DNA from: Streptomyces griseoruber
GTDB taxonomy: Bacteria; Actinomycetota; Actinomycetes; Streptomycetales; Streptomycetaceae
DNA: 64,000 bases
Reading direction: 5' to 3'
Assembly (NCBI RefSeq): GCF_001514205.1
Contig: NZ_KQ948764.1
Location: 815,882 to 879,881, forward strand
The notes below the pieces were generated by a model. The model searched no databases, had not been told where the DNA came from, and saw only the letters and a program-made list of their open reading frames with translations. The first letter of the stretch is position 1, and each line of letters begins with the position of its first letter. Shown here piece by piece: positions 8,888-16,623 of this stretch. A program made the position numbers and the translations under genes.

Positions 8888-11022
8888 TGGCGCGCACCCT
8901 GGCGTCCCTGGCGTCCCTGCCGAGCGGCCGGGTCGGCAAGTGGGTCGTCCTCGCGCTCTGGGCGGTGCTGCTGGTCCCGGCCCTGATGCTGGCCGGGCGG
9001 CTCGGCGAGGTCGAGCAGAACGACAACTCGGCCTGGCTGCCGGGCGACGCGGAGTCGACCCGGGTCGTCAAGCGGGTGGCGCGGTTCCAGCCCGCCGACA
9101 CCGTGCCCGCGATCGTGGTCTACGACCGGCCGGGGGGCGTCACCGCCGCCGATCTGGCGAAGGCCCGGGCCGACGCCGAGGCCTTCCGGGGCGTCGAAGG
9201 GGTCGAGGGCACACCGCAGGGCCCGGTGCCGTCCGAGGACGGGCAGGCGCTCCAGACCGTGGTCCAGGTGCACAAGGACCGGACGGGCTGGGAGGGGATC
9301 GGCAAGGTCGTCGACGCGCTGACCGAGGTCGGTGAGGGGAAGAAGGAGGACGCGGGCGGTCTCGGGTTCCATGTCACCGGGCCGGCCGGGCAGGCCGCCG
9401 ACTCGATCAAGGCCTTCGGCGGCGGGGGCGGGCTGACGGCGATCACCGCGTCCGTGGTGGTCCTGATCCTGCTGCTCACCTACCGCAGCCCGGTCCTCCC
9501 CCTGCTGCCGCTGCTGACCGCGGGCGGGGCGCTGGTCACCTCCGAGGCGGTGATCTACGGACTGGCGAGGAACGCCGGACTCACCGTCAACAAGCAGACC
9601 GGCTTCGTCCTGACCGTGCTGGTGTTCGGCGCCGCCACCGACTACGCCCTCCTGCTCATCTCGCGCTACCGGGAGGAGCTGCGACGGCACGAGGACCGGC
9701 ACGAGGCGATGGAACGGGCCCTGCGGCGCTCCGGGCCCGCGATCGTCGCCAGCGCGGCGACCGTCGCGGTCAGCCTGGCGCTGCTGACGCTGGCCTCCCT
9801 CAACTCCACCCAGGGGCTGGGCCCGGCCTGCGCCGTCGGCGTCCTCGTCGGTCTGCTCGCCATGACCACCCTGATGCCGGCCCTGCTGGTCGTCTGCGGC
9901 CGCTGGATCTTCTGGCCGACGACACCGTCGTACGACGCGACACCCCCCGGTGCGGCCGCCGACGGCCTCTGGGCCCGGGTGGGCGCCGCGGTCTCCGGGC
10001 GGCCGCGGCTCGTGTGGGCCGGTACCGCGCTGGTCCTCGCCGTCATGACGCTCGGGATGCTCGCGCTGCGGGCCGACGGGCTGGCCGGCAAGGACCAGTT
10101 CACCGGCCGCCCGCAGACGGTCGTCGGGGAGGAGATCCGCGCCCGGCACTTCCCGGCCGGCTCGGGCGACCCCGTCCTCGTGGTGGCGCAGGCGGACGCG
10201 GCGCAGGGGGTACGGACCGCGCTGTCCGGTGTCCCGGGGGTGGCCCGTGTCGCCGCGCCGGTGGTCAAGGGGGGTGAGGCGCTGGTGCTCGGGGAGCTGC
10301 GGGACGATCCCAGCAGTACGGCCGCGATGCGCGCGGTCGAGCGGGCCAGGGCCGCCGTCCACCGGGTCGAGGGCGCGCGGGCGCAGGTCGGCGGGACGAC
10401 GGCGGTGCTGTTCGACACGCGGGAGGCGGCCGACCGCGACTCGGCGGTGATCATCCCCATCGTGCTGGTGGTGGTGTTCCTCGTGCTCGCCCTGCTGCTG
10501 CGGGCGATCGTCGCCCCGCTGCTGCTGATGGCGACGGTGGTGCTGTCGTTCGGGGCGACGATGGGGGTGAGCGCCCTGGTGTTCGAGCACGTGTTCCACT
10601 TCGCCGGGGAGGAGGCCTCCTTCCCGCTGCTGGCGTTCGTGTTCCTGGTCGCTCTGGGCATCGACTACAACATCTTCCTGGTCACCCGGGTGCGGGAGGA
10701 GGCCCTCCGGCACGGCACCCGGCGCGCGGCGCTGACCGGGCTGTCGGCCACCGGCGGTGTGATCACCTCGGCGGGGGTGGTGCTGGCGGGCACCTTCGCG
10801 GCGATGGCCTCGCTGCCGCTGGTGTTCGCGGCCGAGCTCGGGTTCGCGGTGGCGTTCGGGGTGCTGCTGGACACCCTGGTCGTCCGCTCGGTCCTGGTCA
10901 CCGCGCTGATCCTGGACGTGGGGCGCTGGATGTGGTGGCCGAGTGGTCTGTTCCGGCGGCACACCACCCTTCAGCCGCCGACGGACAGACCCGATCTCGA
11001 ATCCGTCCTCGGAGCCAGGTGA
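8887..11022 (+). CDS. MMPL-family (RND superfamily) membrane transporter
   Basis: The 711-residue membrane protein has one N-terminal helix (VVLALWAVLLVPALML), a first extracellular domain, helices 2-6 from about residue 185 (ITASVVVLILLLTY, FGAATDYALLLISRYREEL), a second extracellular domain from about 390 and a second helix bundle ending near 680. The paired GAATDYALL and ALGIDYNIFLVTRVREE segments are the MMPL signature with the proton-relay Asp-Tyr pairs. Such proteins export lipids or hydrophobic compounds using proton force. It is translationally coupled to the ECF41 sigma factor, suggesting induction under envelope or chemical stress. A tail of a second MMPL gene occurs at 14882-15001. 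Confidence 0.9.
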   Translation: MARTLASLASLPSGRVGKWVVLALWAVLLVPALMLAGRLGEVEQNDNSAWLPGDAESTRVVKRVARFQPADTVPAIVVYDRPGGVTAADLAKARADAEAFRGVEGVEGTPQGPVPSEDGQALQTVVQVHKDRTGWEGIGKVVDALTEVGEGKKEDAGGLGFHVTGPAGQAADSIKAFGGGGGLTAITASVVVLILLLTYRSPVLPLLPLLTAGGALVTSEAVIYGLARNAGLTVNKQTGFVLTVLVFGAATDYALLLISRYREELRRHEDRHEAMERALRRSGPAIVASAATVAVSLALLTLASLNSTQGLGPACAVGVLVGLLAMTTLMPALLVVCGRWIFWPTTPSYDATPPGAAADGLWARVGAAVSGRPRLVWAGTALVLAVMTLGMLALRADGLAGKDQFTGRPQTVVGEEIRARHFPAGSGDPVLVVAQADAAQGVRTALSGVPGVARVAAPVVKGGEALVLGELRDDPSSTAAMRAVERARAAVHRVEGARAQVGGTTAVLFDTREAADRDSAVIIPIVLVVVFLVLALLLRAIVAPLLLMATVVLSFGATMGVSALVFEHVFHFAGEEASFPLLAFVFLVALGIDYNIFLVTRVREEALRHGTRRAALTGLSATGGVITSAGVVLAGTFAAMASLPLVFAAELGFAVAFGVLLDTLVVRSVLVTALILDVGRWMWWPSGLFRRHTTLQPPTDRPDLESVLGAR

Positions 11023-11063
11023 CCGCGGGCTCCTCCATGCCGCAGCGCGCAGAGCAACGGTCG

Positions 11064-11246
11064 TCAGACAGCCCGCTGATTGACGAACCCGAGCGACGTC
11101 AGCCCCTCGGCCAGGCACAGGCGGTCAGATACGCCCCCCACCTCGGTCTGGAGGAGCTGGTACGCCGCGCCGTGCAGGTGGCCCCAATGCATCGCACCGC
11201 GCCACAGGGCCCGCCCGTGGCCGCGGCCGCGGTATTCCGGCAGGAC
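11064..11246 (-). pseudogene. GNAT acetyltransferase, 3' fragment
   Basis: On the minus strand the reading frame ending at 11064 gives VLPEYRGRGHGRALW and then LCLAEGLTSLGF. This fits the acetyl-CoA-binding motif A (PEYRGRGxGRAL) and the C-terminal strand region of GNAT N-acetyltransferases. Homology stops at about 11246, exactly where transposase sequence begins on the other strand. The N-terminal two thirds are missing, so the product should be inactive. The family call rests on one motif and a plausible tail. Confidence 0.5.
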
Positions 11247-11897
11247 GCCGGCTTGTACGCCCGCACCTGGCGAGGCGTCCGGCTCGGCGAGGACGAGTAC
11301 GTCATCAGCGCGGACGAGAAGACCTCCATCCAGGCCCGCTGCCGCGGCCACCCCACCCTCGCCCCCGGCCAGGCCCGCGCGATGCGCGTCAACCACACCT
11401 ACGGACGCGGCGGCGCCCTGGCCCACCTCGCCGCCTACGACGTCCACGCCGCGAAAGTGTCCGGCCGCACCGAGCCACGCACCGGCATCGACCCGTTCAT
11501 GAACCTGGTCGCCCAGGTCATGAGCACCGAGCCCAGCGCGAAGCGCGTGTTCTGGATCGTGGACAACGGCTCCTCCCACCGCGGCAAGAAGGCCGCCGAC
11601 CGCCTGGCCGCCGCCTTCCCCGACGCGGTGATGGTCCACACCCCCGTGCATGCTTCGGGGTTGAACCAGGTGGAGATCTACTTCGCCGTCGTACAGCGCA
11701 GGGTCGTCTCACCCGACGACTTCACCGACCTCGCCCAGGTCGCCGACGGGCTTGGCGCCTTCGAAGACCGCTACAACGCCACAGCACAGCCGTTCCAGTG
11801 GAAGTTCACCACCTCCGACCTGGACGATCTGCTGGCCAGGCTCGATCGGCACACCACCGATCACCACGAAGAATCCTCCGCCGAGCCAGCTACATGA
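11244..11897 (+). pseudogene. IS630-family transposase, 5'-truncated
   Basis: From about 11244 the plus strand encodes LYARTWRG, EYVISADEKTSIQAR, FWIVDNGSSHRGKKA and LNQVEIYFAVVQRRVV. This is the DDE catalytic core of actinobacterial IS630 transposases, with Asp of SADEKT, Asp of VDNGSSH and Glu of NQVEIYF. The N-terminal helix-turn-helix half is absent, and the sequence upstream reads as a GNAT fragment on the other strand. Family members usually have about 340-370 residues; about 217 remain. No inverted repeats were found around it. It is therefore a dead remnant that marks a past insertion or deletion in this zone. Confidence 0.75.
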
Positions 11898-11928
11898 TCA
11901 ACCCCCGAAAGACTTACGGAGCCGACCG

Positions 11929-13434
11929 CTAAGGCACCAAATCCCGCATCACCGCACCCGGCAGCGAAGGATTGCGCGCCGCCGCCATCGCCACATAAAC
12001 GTCATCGTCGGCGAGCAACTCCACGATCACCTGGGGCGGGAGGGCCGGATGGGCCGCGGCAATGGGCCTCGCCCGGCCGTCCGTCAGGCAGACGAGCAGG
12101 GCCCGCGGGGTCGCATGGGGGTGGGCGGCGATTTCGCAGAATGCCTCGTGCACCGGCGGACAGTGGTGGGCGAGATGTTCCAGGAGTGCCCCGGACGCGT
12201 CCGGGTTGGCCGCCACCGCCGCCAGGACCCGGTCTCCCTGCCGGTCGACCATGGCCCGCAGTCGCGCCTCGGAGAGGCCGGGGTGCGGGGCGATGCTCTT
12301 GAGCACCTTCGCGTCGGGGTCGGTGGCGAGGGCGTCGCGTATCTCGGCGGGCAGGTCGCGGCGCAAGGCCACGAACATCCGTACGGTCGAGTTGGTCGAG
12401 CAGGCCAGTCTCTCGACCTCGGCCGGGGACGCGGCCTCGACGCGGGGTAGCAGGGTGGGGCTGATTTTCGTGGTGACGGGGAGGCGAACGAGGACGCCGA
12501 GGGGCACGTTGGGGTTGTGCGCGAGTCGGCGCCGTACGTCCTGGTCTTCGTCCTCGGCCAGTACCCGCATCAGGCCGTCGTCGCCGGCCAGCTTCTCGGC
12601 GATGCAGGCCCGGATGCGCACGTCGGGGTCCTTGGCGAGCCGTCGGCTCACCTCCCGGGGCAGGTCGAGGCGCTCGGCGAGGGCCAAGCGCAGGTTCTCC
12701 GACGGGTGGTCGGCGAAGGGGATCGCGGCCTCGATGGGAGTGGCGGGGTTGCTCAGGGCCCCGTGCCGTACGTCGTGCACGGGGGTCTCGTGCGTGGCGT
12801 CACAGATCTCGTACGGCGCCACCCCGCAGTAGGTCTCCTCGACGCCGCCGCAGAACTCGCACCGCTCTACGGGAAGCAGTCCCTTGTCGTCGAGGAGTGC
12901 CGCCAGTACGGCCGGTGGCGTTGCCTCGTTCCAGGCCGCCAACTTGCGGACCTCGGCGTTCGGATGCTCCGCGAGCCTCGTGGCCAGCGCCCGATCCGTC
13001 GTCCGCAGGGCGAGTTCCCCCACCACCCGCACATCCGGACCGGCGACGAGCGTCTCGACGACATCGGGCGGCAGACCCACACACTCGGCCAGCCGCTGCC
13101 GACTCCAGGAATCCAGGTCCGCCGCCACGAGGACCCGGCCCCACGCCGGATCGCCGCGCCCCTCGCCGAGCAGCGCGAGAGCGGTGTCCGGATCAGCTGC
13201 CGGATCGACGTCGGCGACGGTCAGCCGGCCCTCGCGCGCGAGCCGTGGGCCGCTGTCCAGGTCGCATGCGTACAGCGCGAGCGCCTGCGCGTGGGTGAGG
13301 TCGGAGCGGGCGGCGAGGTCATAGGTGAAGTCGCGGTCGGTGTCGGCGACCGCGAGTTCGATCAGACGGTCGACGAGTTCGGACGGAAGGGAGGCGTTGG
13401 AGGCAAGCCCGCCCAGGACATAGGCATACTTCAC
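11929..13434 (-). CDS. Leucine-rich repeat variant (LRV)/HEAT-like repeat protein
   Basis: From GTG 13434 the protein is about 501 residues; a start at 13476 is also possible, and neither has a strong ribosome site. It consists of repeated helical units of about 24 residues with the pattern L...DPDVRIRACIAEKL, NPNVPLGVLVRL, NPDASGALLEHLAHH and HPALPPQVIVELLADDDVYV. These match the LRV repeat family (alternating alpha and 3-10 helices). Four cysteines lie together in the middle (CEFCGG, YCGV, EIC), possibly a small metal site. It carries no signal peptide. Such proteins act in binding; the partner is unknown. It is the only intact gene inside a stretch of broken genes (11.0-15.2 kb). Confidence 0.7.
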   Translation of the reverse strand: MKYAYVLGGLASNASLPSELVDRLIELAVADTDRDFTYDLAARSDLTHAQALALYACDLDSGPRLAREGRLTVADVDPAADPDTALALLGEGRGDPAWGRVLVAADLDSWSRQRLAECVGLPPDVVETLVAGPDVRVVGELALRTTDRALATRLAEHPNAEVRKLAAWNEATPPAVLAALLDDKGLLPVERCEFCGGVEETYCGVAPYEICDATHETPVHDVRHGALSNPATPIEAAIPFADHPSENLRLALAERLDLPREVSRRLAKDPDVRIRACIAEKLAGDDGLMRVLAEDEDQDVRRRLAHNPNVPLGVLVRLPVTTKISPTLLPRVEAASPAEVERLACSTNSTVRMFVALRRDLPAEIRDALATDPDAKVLKSIAPHPGLSEARLRAMVDRQGDRVLAAVAANPDASGALLEHLAHHCPPVHEAFCEIAAHPHATPRALLVCLTDGRARPIAAAHPALPPQVIVELLADDDVYVAMAAARNPSLPGAVMRDLVP

Positions 13435-13507
13435 AGGGGCATTGTGACCACAACAGGCCCTGGCTTTCCGGCCCATTTATTGTCCCGCCGAATCGAAGCA
13501 GTGTGGA

Positions 13508-13577
13508 CTCGGACATCGGCCTCGGACATCGGGCTCAGGCATGGGGCTCAGGCATGGGGCTCAGGCATGGGGCTCGG
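13508..13577 (+). repeat. 13-base tandem repeat array
   Basis: A unit of 13 bases is repeated five and a part times. Two copies read CTCGGACATCGG(C/G), three read CTCAGGCATGGGG, and a partial copy follows. The array reaches into the 3' end of the uvrA fragment, whose stop codon lies inside one unit. Since 13 is not a multiple of three, the array shifts frame and cannot have been kept as coding sequence. It sits between the LRV gene and the uvrA fragment and may be a slippage product at an old breakpoint. Confidence 0.85.
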
Positions 13578-14079
13578 ACTCGCGCAGAAACCCACCCGTC
13601 CGGGAACCGCCCCCGTCCTCCTCCACCGCCGCCCGCGCGACCTGCTCAGGTGTCCCCTCGGCCACCACCCGCCCTCCCCCGGCGCCGCCCATCGGCCCGA
13701 GGTCGATGATCCAGTCGGAGGCGCGCATGACGTCGAGGTTGTGCTCGATCGTGACGACCGAGTGGCCCGCGTCCACGAGGCGTTGGAGTACCTCGAGCAG
13801 GCGGGCGGTGTCGGCGGCGTGCAGGCCGGTGGTCGGCTCGTCGAGGAGGTAGAGGGTGCGGCCGGTCGCACGGCGCCCCAACTCCTTTGCCAGCTTGAGG
13901 CGTTGGGCCTCGCCGCCGGAGATGGTGGTGGCGGGCTGGCCCAGCGGGAGATAGCCGAGGCCCACGTCCGAGAGCCGTTGCAGCCGGGCCGCGATCTGCC
14001 GTACGCCCCGGAAGACGGTCAGCGCCTCGTCCACCGTCGCGGCCAGCACCTCCGCGATGTCGTACCCGTCGTAGCGCAC
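13561..14079 (-). pseudogene. UvrA-like excinuclease ATPase, 3' fragment
   Basis: The minus-strand frame encodes the C-terminal ABC module of Uvr[17 protein letters not shown], then [20 protein letters not shown] (signature [14 protein letters not shown]), then [11 protein letters not shown] (Walker B) and VTIEHNLDV. UvrA proteins have about 750-950 residues; only about 172 remain, and both Walker A motifs and the zinc fingers are gone. Homology ends near 14085-14100, where a plus-strand TPR fragment begins. The family is certain. Whether the ancestor was housekeeping UvrA or a drug-resistance-type UvrA paralogue cannot be told. Confidence 0.85.
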
Positions 14080-14099
14080 CGCGAGGTGAGGGACGTGAC

Positions 14100-14585
14100 C
14101 GCGCGTTCGGTCTGGGCATCCTGCACCTGCGAGGGCTCACCCTGGCCGGTCGGCTCAAGGACGAAGCCGCCGCCGGGGACCACATCAGGGCGGCTTGGCG
14201 TACGGCCGAGGAGTACGGCGCAGACACCGACGAGCACGGCATTCGCTTCGGGCCGGACCAGACCGCGACCCACGTCATCTCGACGTACTCCGACATGGAC
14301 CAGCACCACCGAGCGCTGGACACGGCTGACGACCTCATCCGGGAAGGCACCTCACTGCCCGCGACCCGCATCGGACCACTGCACATGAACCTGGGACGGT
14401 CACACCTGGCCCTGGGCGACCGGGACTCCGCCCTCGAAGCCCTCGAAGAAGCGTGGAACATCGCACCCGAGATGGCCCGCGTCCACCCGACGAGCCAGGA
14501 GCTGATGCGCGTGCTGACCTCACTGCACCGCCGCAGCAACCCGAGGCTGACACGGCTGGCCAAGCGCGCGGGCGTGCCTTTCTGA
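14100..14585 (+). pseudogene. XRE-family/TPR transcriptional regulator, 3' fragment
   Basis: The frame ending at TGA 14583-14585 encodes [20 protein letters not shown], then AWRTAEEYGADTDEHG, then LHMNLGRSHLALGDRDSALE. This is the helical tetratricopeptide tail of a common Streptomyces helix-turn-helix regulator type. The N-terminal DNA-binding part is missing, because upstream sequence belongs to the uvrA fragment on the other strand. Without a helix-turn-helix it cannot regulate. A start at ATG 14295 could still give a short peptide, but nothing suggests it is used. Confidence 0.7.
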
Positions 14586-14887
14586 CTTACTCGTGCCATC
14601 CCGTGACGTTGGTGCCACGCTCACGATCAGTGCGCGGCGGGGTTGTCGTAGTCGATGAGCTTGCGCATCTTGGCAGCTGCTGTGCCGCGCGCCTTCCAGC
14701 GGGCACGATCCTCTGGACTGCTGACGGCGGTGCCATCGATGTAGCCGTCGCAGATGCGTCGCAGGCAGTGGATCGACAACAGCCGCAAGCGAATCACCAC
14801 CAAGAGCGGGCAGGCCCTCGCGGACGCCGTGCTGGAGACGGGCTCGCTGGACTGGCTGCGAGCCGCCCTCGGCGAGACACCGCGCTG
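14586..14887. other. Mosaic of short unassigned coding-like fragments
   Basis: No whole gene is present. On the minus strand a frame ending at 14627 reads ICDGYIDGTAVSSPEDRARW and KMRKLIDYDNPAAH. On the plus strand a frame ending at TGA 14885-14887 reads RITTKSGQALADAVLETGSL and DWLRAALGETPR. Both look like genuine protein ends by composition, but I do not recognise either family. They are abutted by the TPR fragment on the left and the MMPL tail on the right. Confidence 0.4.
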
Positions 14888-15001
14888 ACCCTGGACGTCA
14901 GCCGCTGGATGTGGTCGCCGGGCGCATTGTTCCGCCGGACCGGCGGCTCGGACCGGGAGGAGGCCGCACCCGCTTCGGAACCGGCGCTGAAGGGTCGCTG
15001 A
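14882..15001 (+). pseudogene. MMPL transporter, C-terminal tail fragment
   Basis: The frame reads ALTLDVSRWMWSPGALFRRT and ends after about 39 codons. It aligns with the end of the intact MMPL gene at about 10905-11022 (ALILDVGRWMWWPSGLFRRH). Only the last helix exit and cytoplasmic tail remain. The residues differ enough that it comes from another MMPL gene and not from a recent copy of the intact one. The following stretch, 15002-15241, shows no gene. Confidence 0.7.
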
Positions 15002-15241
15002 CCACTGGCTCCCGGCAGCGGCGGGGCAGACGCCGAGCCCCTGCTCAGCGGCTCGCGGGGCGCCCCGCGAGGGACAACCCCCCATTCGGGCGCGCCCCGC
15101 CCGGCCCCCTTGAAGAGGCGTACCCCCGCGCCGCCCGCGCAGGATGCGAAGGAGGCCGACCACCCGGCGGCCCACCCGCACACGAGGCCCGCCGACCAGG
15201 CGGCCCCGCGCTCGCGCGCCGCGCTCTCGGGAGGACCTGCC

Positions 15242-15400
15242 TTGACGCTCTCCTCCCTGAAGGGAGGAGATTCTTACGGCTCGCGCCGTAAGACTTCCTG
15301 TTTCATCGCCGACTGCCCGCCCGGAGTACTCCGTTGAGGTCTTACACCAGCTCCACAGGCCGACACCGCCCGTCCGGCGGCCAGCAGGTTCTGCGCCGCG
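15242..15400 (-). ncRNA. Predicted omega RNA scaffold of TnpB
   Basis: In TnpB systems the guide RNA is transcribed from the 3' part of tnpB and runs past the right end of the element. Here the last about 130 bases of tnpB and the two hairpins at 15273-15292 and 15249-15270 would form the scaffold, ending at GTCAA (15246-15242). The guide would then be the flanking DNA read on the minus strand from 15241 down to about 15222. The 5' boundary given is a guess from known sizes. Only the 3' boundary has sequence support. Confidence 0.45.
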
Positions 15401-16476
15401 TTCACGTCCCGGTCATGGGTCGTGCCACAGCTGTCGCATGTCCAGGTGCGGACGTGCAGCGGCATCTTCTCCTGGAGGGTGCCGCAGGCGGAGCACAGCC
15501 TGGACGAGGGGAAGAAGCGGTCCACCGCGATCACTTCCCGCCCGTACCAGGCGGCCTTGTACTCCAGCATGCTCCGGAACTCGGCCCACGCCGCGTCACT
15601 GATGGCGCGGGCCAGGCTCCGGTTTCTGACCATGTTGCGTACGGTCAGGTCCTCGATCACGATCGTTTGGTTCTCACGAACGAGACGAGTGGTCAGCTTG
15701 TGCAAGCCGTCACGCCTGCGGTCGGCGATCCGGGCGTGGATCCTGGCAACCTGTTGCCGGGCCTTGGCCCGGTTCGCCGATCCCTTGGCCTTCTTCGCCA
15801 GGCGGCGCTGGGCCGGCGCGAGCCGGGCGCGGTCCTTGCGCTCGTGCCTGGGGTTGGCGATCTTCTCCCCGGTCGAGAGGGTCAGCAGGTGGTCCAGGCC
15901 GACATCCACACCCACGGCGGCTGCTGTCGCGGGAAGCGGCTTCACCGACGGGTCCTCGCACAGCGGGGAGACGTACCAGCGCCCGGCCGCGTCCTGGGAC
16001 ACGGTCACCGTCGGCGGCTGAGCGCCCTCCGGCAGCGGCCGCGACCACACGATGTCCAGGGGATCACGCATCTTCGCCAGGGTGAGCCGGCCGTCGCGGA
16101 AGCGGAAACCGCTGCTGGTGTACTCGGCGGACTTGCGGGACTTCTTCTTCGACTTGAACCGCGGGTACTTCGCCCGCTTGCCGAAGAAGTGCGTGAACGC
16201 GGCTTGCAGGTGGCGCAGGCACTGCTGGAGCGGCACGGAGGAGACCTCGTTGAGGAACGCCAGTTCCCCGGTCTTCTTCCACGCCGTCAGCATCGCCGAC
16301 GGGGCGTTGTAGTTCACCCGCTCCTGCCGCGTCCATGCCTCGGTGCGGGCGGCGAGCGCCATGTTGTAGACCTTGCGGACGCAGCCGAACGTGCGCGACA
16401 GCTCGGCTGCCTGCTCGCCCGTGGGATAGAAGCGGTACTTGAACGCCCGCTTCACCTGCGTCGTGGTCACGCTCAC
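15274..16476 (-). CDS. tnpB: TnpB, RNA-guided transposon-associated endonuclease
   Basis: This 400-residue protein has the TnpB layout: N-terminal helix-turn-helix region starting KRAFKYRFYPTGEQ, a basic RNA-binding region (FKSKKKSRKSAEY), a RuvC core with Asp191 in VGVDVGLDHLL and Glu275 in IVIEDLTVRNM, a zinc finger with Cys328/331 and Cys347/350 (CSACG, CDSCG), and the last RuvC acid in DRDVNAAQNLL (355-360). All catalytic residues are in place, so it should be an active nuclease that cuts DNA next to its target-adjacent motif under guidance of the omega RNA from the element's right end. The start is GTG 16476 (another GTG lies at 16470). The stop lies inside a right-end hairpin. Confidence 0.9.
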   Translation of the reverse strand: MSVTTTQVKRAFKYRFYPTGEQAAELSRTFGCVRKVYNMALAARTEAWTRQERVNYNAPSAMLTAWKKTGELAFLNEVSSVPLQQCLRHLQAAFTHFFGKRAKYPRFKSKKKSRKSAEYTSSGFRFRDGRLTLAKMRDPLDIVWSRPLPEGAQPPTVTVSQDAAGRWYVSPLCEDPSVKPLPATAAAVGVDVGLDHLLTLSTGEKIANPRHERKDRARLAPAQRRLAKKAKGSANRAKARQQVARIHARIADRRRDGLHKLTTRLVRENQTIVIEDLTVRNMVRNRSLARAISDAAWAEFRSMLEYKAAWYGREVIAVDRFFPSSRLCSACGTLQEKMPLHVRTWTCDSCGTTHDRDVNAAQNLLAAGRAVSACGAGVRPQRSTPGGQSAMKQEVLRREP

Positions 16477-16585
16477 TAGCTAGTGAGATTGCGTGTGAAT
16501 ATCAAACCTGCGGGTCAGAGCACGGCCTTTCGCCCTGGCGGCGAAACCCCCGCTCCCTGCCCTGCTCCGCAGGAGTCCGTTTCCT

Positions 16586-16605
16586 CTCCGCCGTGAACGG
16601 CGGAG
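16586..16605 (+). other. Hairpin upstream of the Mbl-like gene
   Basis: The sequence CTCCGCCG-TGAA-CGGCGGAG forms a perfect 8-base stem with a four-base loop, 18 bases before the start codon at 16624 and just ahead of its ribosome site GGAGG. It resembles the right-end hairpins of TnpB-type elements, so it may be an old element end. It could equally affect translation of the downstream gene. Confidence 0.5.
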
Positions 16606-16623
16606 TATCCACGGAGGAACCTG

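Larger units (their letters stand above)
15242..16500 (-). mobile_element. IS200/IS605-type element carrying only tnpB (IS1341-like)
   Basis: The element is defined on the minus strand. Its left end starts right after TTGAT (complement of 16501-16505), a known insertion and target-adjacent motif of IS200/IS605 elements. A perfect 16-base palindrome CTCACTAGCTAGTGAG lies at 16472-16487 near the left end. At the right end there are two hairpins, at 15273-15292 (stem CTTACGGC) and 15249-15270 (stem TCTCCTCCCT, two-base loop), followed by GTCAA ending at 15242. Hairpin plus terminal TCAA is the usual right-end layout in this group. There is no tnpA next to it and no target duplication, as expected for this family. 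It inserted upstream of the Mbl-like gene. Confidence 0.7.

Noticed and set aside
8827..11118. Minus-strand open frame of 763 codons
   Set aside because: It is the exact antisense of the MMPL gene, rich in Gln/His/Arg/Gly, without domain signals.
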